From positions 1 through 24,286 of the forward strand of contig JAEZJP010000029.1 of NCBI GenBank assembly GCA_023415715.1: a DNA stretch of 24,286 bases, in the 5' to 3' direction. Under the pieces are notes generated by a model. The model saw only the letters and a program-made list of their open reading frames with translations, searched no databases and was not told the DNA's origin. The stretch comes from Bacillota bacterium. GTDB lineage: Bacteria > Bacillota > Clostridia > Christensenellales > Aristaeellaceae. Of the stretch, positions 22,641-24,286 are shown piece by piece; position 1 is the first letter of the stretch; each line of letters begins with the position of its first letter. The translations under genes were made by a program, and so were the position numbers.

Positions 22641-23609
22641 CTAAAACAGCGCGGCGCTGTCGTCAATGCGCCTTGCCGCCCAGTTGCTTAAGATCACCAG
22701 CACAAAGGAAACTGCGGACTGGAACAAACCCACCGCGGTGGATATGCCGATGTCGCCGGTTTTACGGAGAGTGCGGTATATGAATGTATCAATAACGTCT
22801 GTAGAGGAATAAATGGACGGCATATCGCCTGTCACATTGAAGAACAGGCCGAAGTCCGCGTTCATGATCCTGCCGATGGCCAGCAGCGTCAATATGATCA
22901 CCGTAGGCCGCAACAGGGGAAGGGAGATATAGCGTATCTGATTCCATTTGGAGGCGCCGTCGATCTGCGCCGCCTCATAATAGGAGCTGTCGATGCCGGC
23001 AATGGTGGCCAGGTATACTACGGAGCTGTAGCCCGCGCCCTTCCACACATTCACCGCCAGCAGTATCCATGGCCAGTATTTGGGCTCCATATAAAAGGCG
23101 ACGCGCTCAAATCCCATGGAGGAAAGCATGCCGTTGATCACGCCGTTGTCGTAGCCCAGCAGCCCCGCCGCGAAGATGCCCACCACCACAGTGGAGATAA
23201 AGTAAGGCAGGAAGGTCAATGACTGGGTAATCTTTTTATACCGCTTGTGGCGGATCTCGTTGAACATCAGCGCCAGCGCCAGCGCGAAGATGGTACCCAC
23301 GGTGATAAACATCAGGTTTAAAAGCAAAGTGTTCTTGATAGCGTTGACGGCGGCGGAATTCGGACGGAACAGAATTTCAAAATTGCGGAACAACGGCTTC
23401 ATCCACGGGCTGCCAAGTATGCCCGCTTTGGTTTGGAAGCGTTTGAAGGCCAAAAGGGTTCCAAACATGGGCATGTAGCTGAACATGAATAAAAGGGCAA
23501 ACGTGGGCAGCGCCATCACATACAGCTGCCAGCTGGAGAAAACCTGGCGCAAAAATATTCCAAGCCGGGTTTTCGCCTTTCCGGGCGCCATTTGCTTTGT
23601 GCCCAACAT
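22641..23609 (-). CDS. CUT1 sugar ABC transporter permease, LplB type
   Basis: This is the first gene of the carbohydrate operon, a 322-residue permease of the MalF/LplB branch. Visible are the opening helix region (QLYVMALPTFALLFMFSYMPMFG), the EAA loop SYYEAAQIDGASKWNQIRYISLPLLRPTVI, and a closing helix before a short basic tail. The ATG at 23607-23609 follows a GGGGGA-type ribosome binding site. A sigma-A promoter lies at 23643-23671 and a palindrome that may be an operator at 23629-23644. It pairs with the LplC-type permease to form the import channel. This LplB/LplC/LipO arrangement is common in gut Clostridia for plant or host oligosaccharides. Confidence 0.94.
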   Translation of the reverse strand: MLGTKQMAPGKAKTRLGIFLRQVFSSWQLYVMALPTFALLFMFSYMPMFGTLLAFKRFQTKAGILGSPWMKPLFRNFEILFRPNSAAVNAIKNTLLLNLMFITVGTIFALALALMFNEIRHKRYKKITQSLTFLPYFISTVVVGIFAAGLLGYDNGVINGMLSSMGFERVAFYMEPKYWPWILLAVNVWKGAGYSSVVYLATIAGIDSSYYEAAQIDGASKWNQIRYISLPLLRPTVIILTLLAIGRIMNADFGLFFNVTGDMPSIYSSTDVIDTFIYRTLRKTGDIGISTAVGLFQSAVSFVLVILSNWAARRIDDSAALF

Positions 23610-23628
23610 GTATATATTCCCCCGTCCG

Positions 23629-23644
23629 ATTTATTATAACAAAT
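23629..23644. promoter_or_regulatory. Candidate operator at the carbohydrate promoter
   Basis: ATTTATTATAACAAAT is a 16-bp palindrome with one mismatched pair. Its core TTTATTATAACAAA recurs exactly, inverted, at 23815-23828 in the promoter of the divergent regulator gene. It covers the expected transcription start of the sugar operon, suiting repression. Binding by the GntR-type regulator is inference. Confidence 0.5.
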
Positions 23645-23671
23645 ACTAGCATAGGATTTTCGAGATGTCAA
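23643..23671 (-). promoter_or_regulatory. Sigma-A promoter of the carbohydrate operon
   Basis: On the minus strand TTGACA (23666-23671) and TAGTAT (23643-23648) are 17 bp apart. The start point would fall near 23636, inside the palindrome at 23629-23644. This is the only strong promoter seen for the six-gene operon. Confidence 0.75.
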
Positions 23672-23796
23672 TACAATTTATCCAAATTATTTGAATTCAG
23701 TCTTTCGTTTTGTGCTATCGGTGCAAATTACGTTTGTCCTATTACCGATCCTGTTATATCTACCTATATTCTTGTGTGCTATTTTTCATGACATAC

Positions 23797-23825
23797 TTGC
23801 ATATATGATAATCGTTTGTTATAAT
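23797..23825 (+). promoter_or_regulatory. Sigma-A promoter of the regulator gene
   Basis: TTGCAT (23797-23802) and TATAAT (23820-23825) are exactly 17 bp apart. The -10 lies within a palindrome shared with the divergent promoter. The leader to the ATG at 23879 is about 45 bases. Confidence 0.8.
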
Positions 23826-23830
23826 AAACG
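23813..23830. promoter_or_regulatory. Candidate operator at the regulator's own promoter
   Basis: CGTTTGTTATAATAAACG is an 18-bp palindrome with a single mismatched pair, overlapping the -10 box. Its 14-bp core is the same as at 23630-23643 on the other strand. Autoregulation by the product of the adjacent gene is the simplest reading. Confidence 0.5.
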
Positions 23831-23835
23831 GGAAC

Positions 23836-23850
23836 ACAAATTGTATTTGT
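23836..23850. promoter_or_regulatory. Palindrome ACAAAT-TGT-ATTTGT in the regulator leader
   Basis: A perfect 6-bp inverted repeat with 3-nt spacing lies just after the predicted transcription start of the regulator gene. It could be another operator half-site pair or a small leader hairpin. Its half-sites resemble those of AraR-type operators but in the opposite order. Confidence 0.35.
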
Positions 23851-23878
23851 ATTAGTCTCTTTCAAGGAGAGAAGCATC

Positions 23879-24286
23879 ATGCTGTCTACAAAGCAAGGGA
23901 AAGGCGCGTCCCAGCCCACGCTGTATCAGGTGGTCATAGACGATATCATGGAAAGTATCCAAAGCGGAGCTTTCTCCTTTGACCACCCCATCTGCACGGA
24001 AAGCAAGCTGATGGAAAAATACAACATCAGCCGCATCACCGCGCGGCGGGCCATGACGGAACTGGAGAACAAGGGCATCCTCTACCGCAAGCGCGGGGTA
24101 GGCAGCTTTGTCTCCAGGGACATCTATCAAAAGGAAGCACAGCCCCAGGCGGTAAGCAGCCTGTTTGCCTTCATCTATCCCTTCAATATCAGCCGCACAG
24201 GCTTGACAGCCGCCTATCAGTCCGCCAACCATCTGCTCACAAGCCAGGGCTGCTATGCTTCCATCTACATCACGGAAGACGATCCC
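23879..24286 (+). CDS. GntR-family regulator with LacI-type sensor domain, 3'-truncated by the window
   Basis: The frame opens at ATG 23879, eight bases after AAGGAGA (23864-23870), and is still open at the window edge after 136 codons. Residues about 12-80 form a GntR winged helix: TLYQVVIDDIMESIQSGAF, then ESKLMEKYNISRITARRAMTELENKGILYRKRGVGSFV. From about residue 95 the sequence SLFAFIYPFNISRTGLTAAYQSANHLLTSQGCYASIYITEDDP looks like the start of a LacI/periplasmic-binding effector domain, as in AraR of B. subtilis. Such proteins repress sugar genes until a sugar binds. It is divergent from the carbohydrate operon and both promoters share a palindrome, so it is the likely local regulator. 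Confidence 0.9.
   Translation, partial: MLSTKQGKGASQPTLYQVVIDDIMESIQSGAFSFDHPICTESKLMEKYNISRITARRAMTELENKGILYRKRGVGSFVSRDIYQKEAQPQAVSSLFAFIYPFNISRTGLTAAYQSANHLLTSQGCYASIYITEDDP

Overview
The window reads as chromosomal DNA of a Bacillota (Firmicutes) bacterium, probably a gut-type Clostridia. Supporting signs are strong AGGAGG-type ribosome binding sites, textbook sigma-A promoters (TTGACA or TTGCAT, 17 bp spacer, TATAAT-like), dense operons on both strands, split sugar and amino-acid ABC importers, and a GntR regulator fused to a sugar-binding domain. The extracytoplasmic proteins carry Sec signal peptides without a clear lipobox, which is unusual for a Gram-positive and may point to a particular lineage. 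I cannot name the genus.

Layout. 1-333: tail of a CmpB-like membrane protein, then a bidirectional terminator. 406-7331: an amino-acid locus with two divergent arms. The minus arm encodes an aminotransferase, an iron-type 2-oxoacid reductase like E. coli HcxA, and the permease and ATPase of a polar amino-acid importer. The plus arm encodes the matching binding protein, a hydroxyisocaproate/lactate-type dehydrogenase and an M20 carboxypeptidase. Together they suggest uptake of amino acids (or of amino acids released from peptides or conjugates), transamination, and reduction of the oxoacid to a 2-hydroxyacid. 7332-7785: a terminator and a structured non-coding repeat element. 7786-8193: a lone VOC protein.

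8305-11944 (minus): a secreted leucine-rich-repeat protein with three SH3-like domains, cotranscribed with an orphan PstS-like binding protein. 12174-14572 (plus, divergent): a secreted beta-lactamase-fold serine hydrolase translationally coupled to a short-chain dehydrogenase. 14573-14907: a 125 bp element with perfect 26 bp inverted ends, then a terminator.

14908-23609 (minus): a carbohydrate operon read from the right: two CUT1 permeases, a binding protein, a GH3 glycosidase with a PA14 insert, a short-chain dehydrogenase and a ManD/RspA-type sugar-acid dehydratase. It suggests import of an oligosaccharide or glycoside, intracellular hydrolysis, and oxidation and dehydration to a 2-keto-3-deoxy sugar acid. 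No ATPase is encoded, so a shared one elsewhere is expected. An array of four 81 bp repeats sits inside this operon, between permease and binding-protein genes. A divergent, truncated GntR/LacI-type regulator (23879 to the window end) probably controls it; a shared palindrome lies at both divergent promoters.

No CRISPR array, rRNA, tRNA, insertion sequence or prophage gene was seen.
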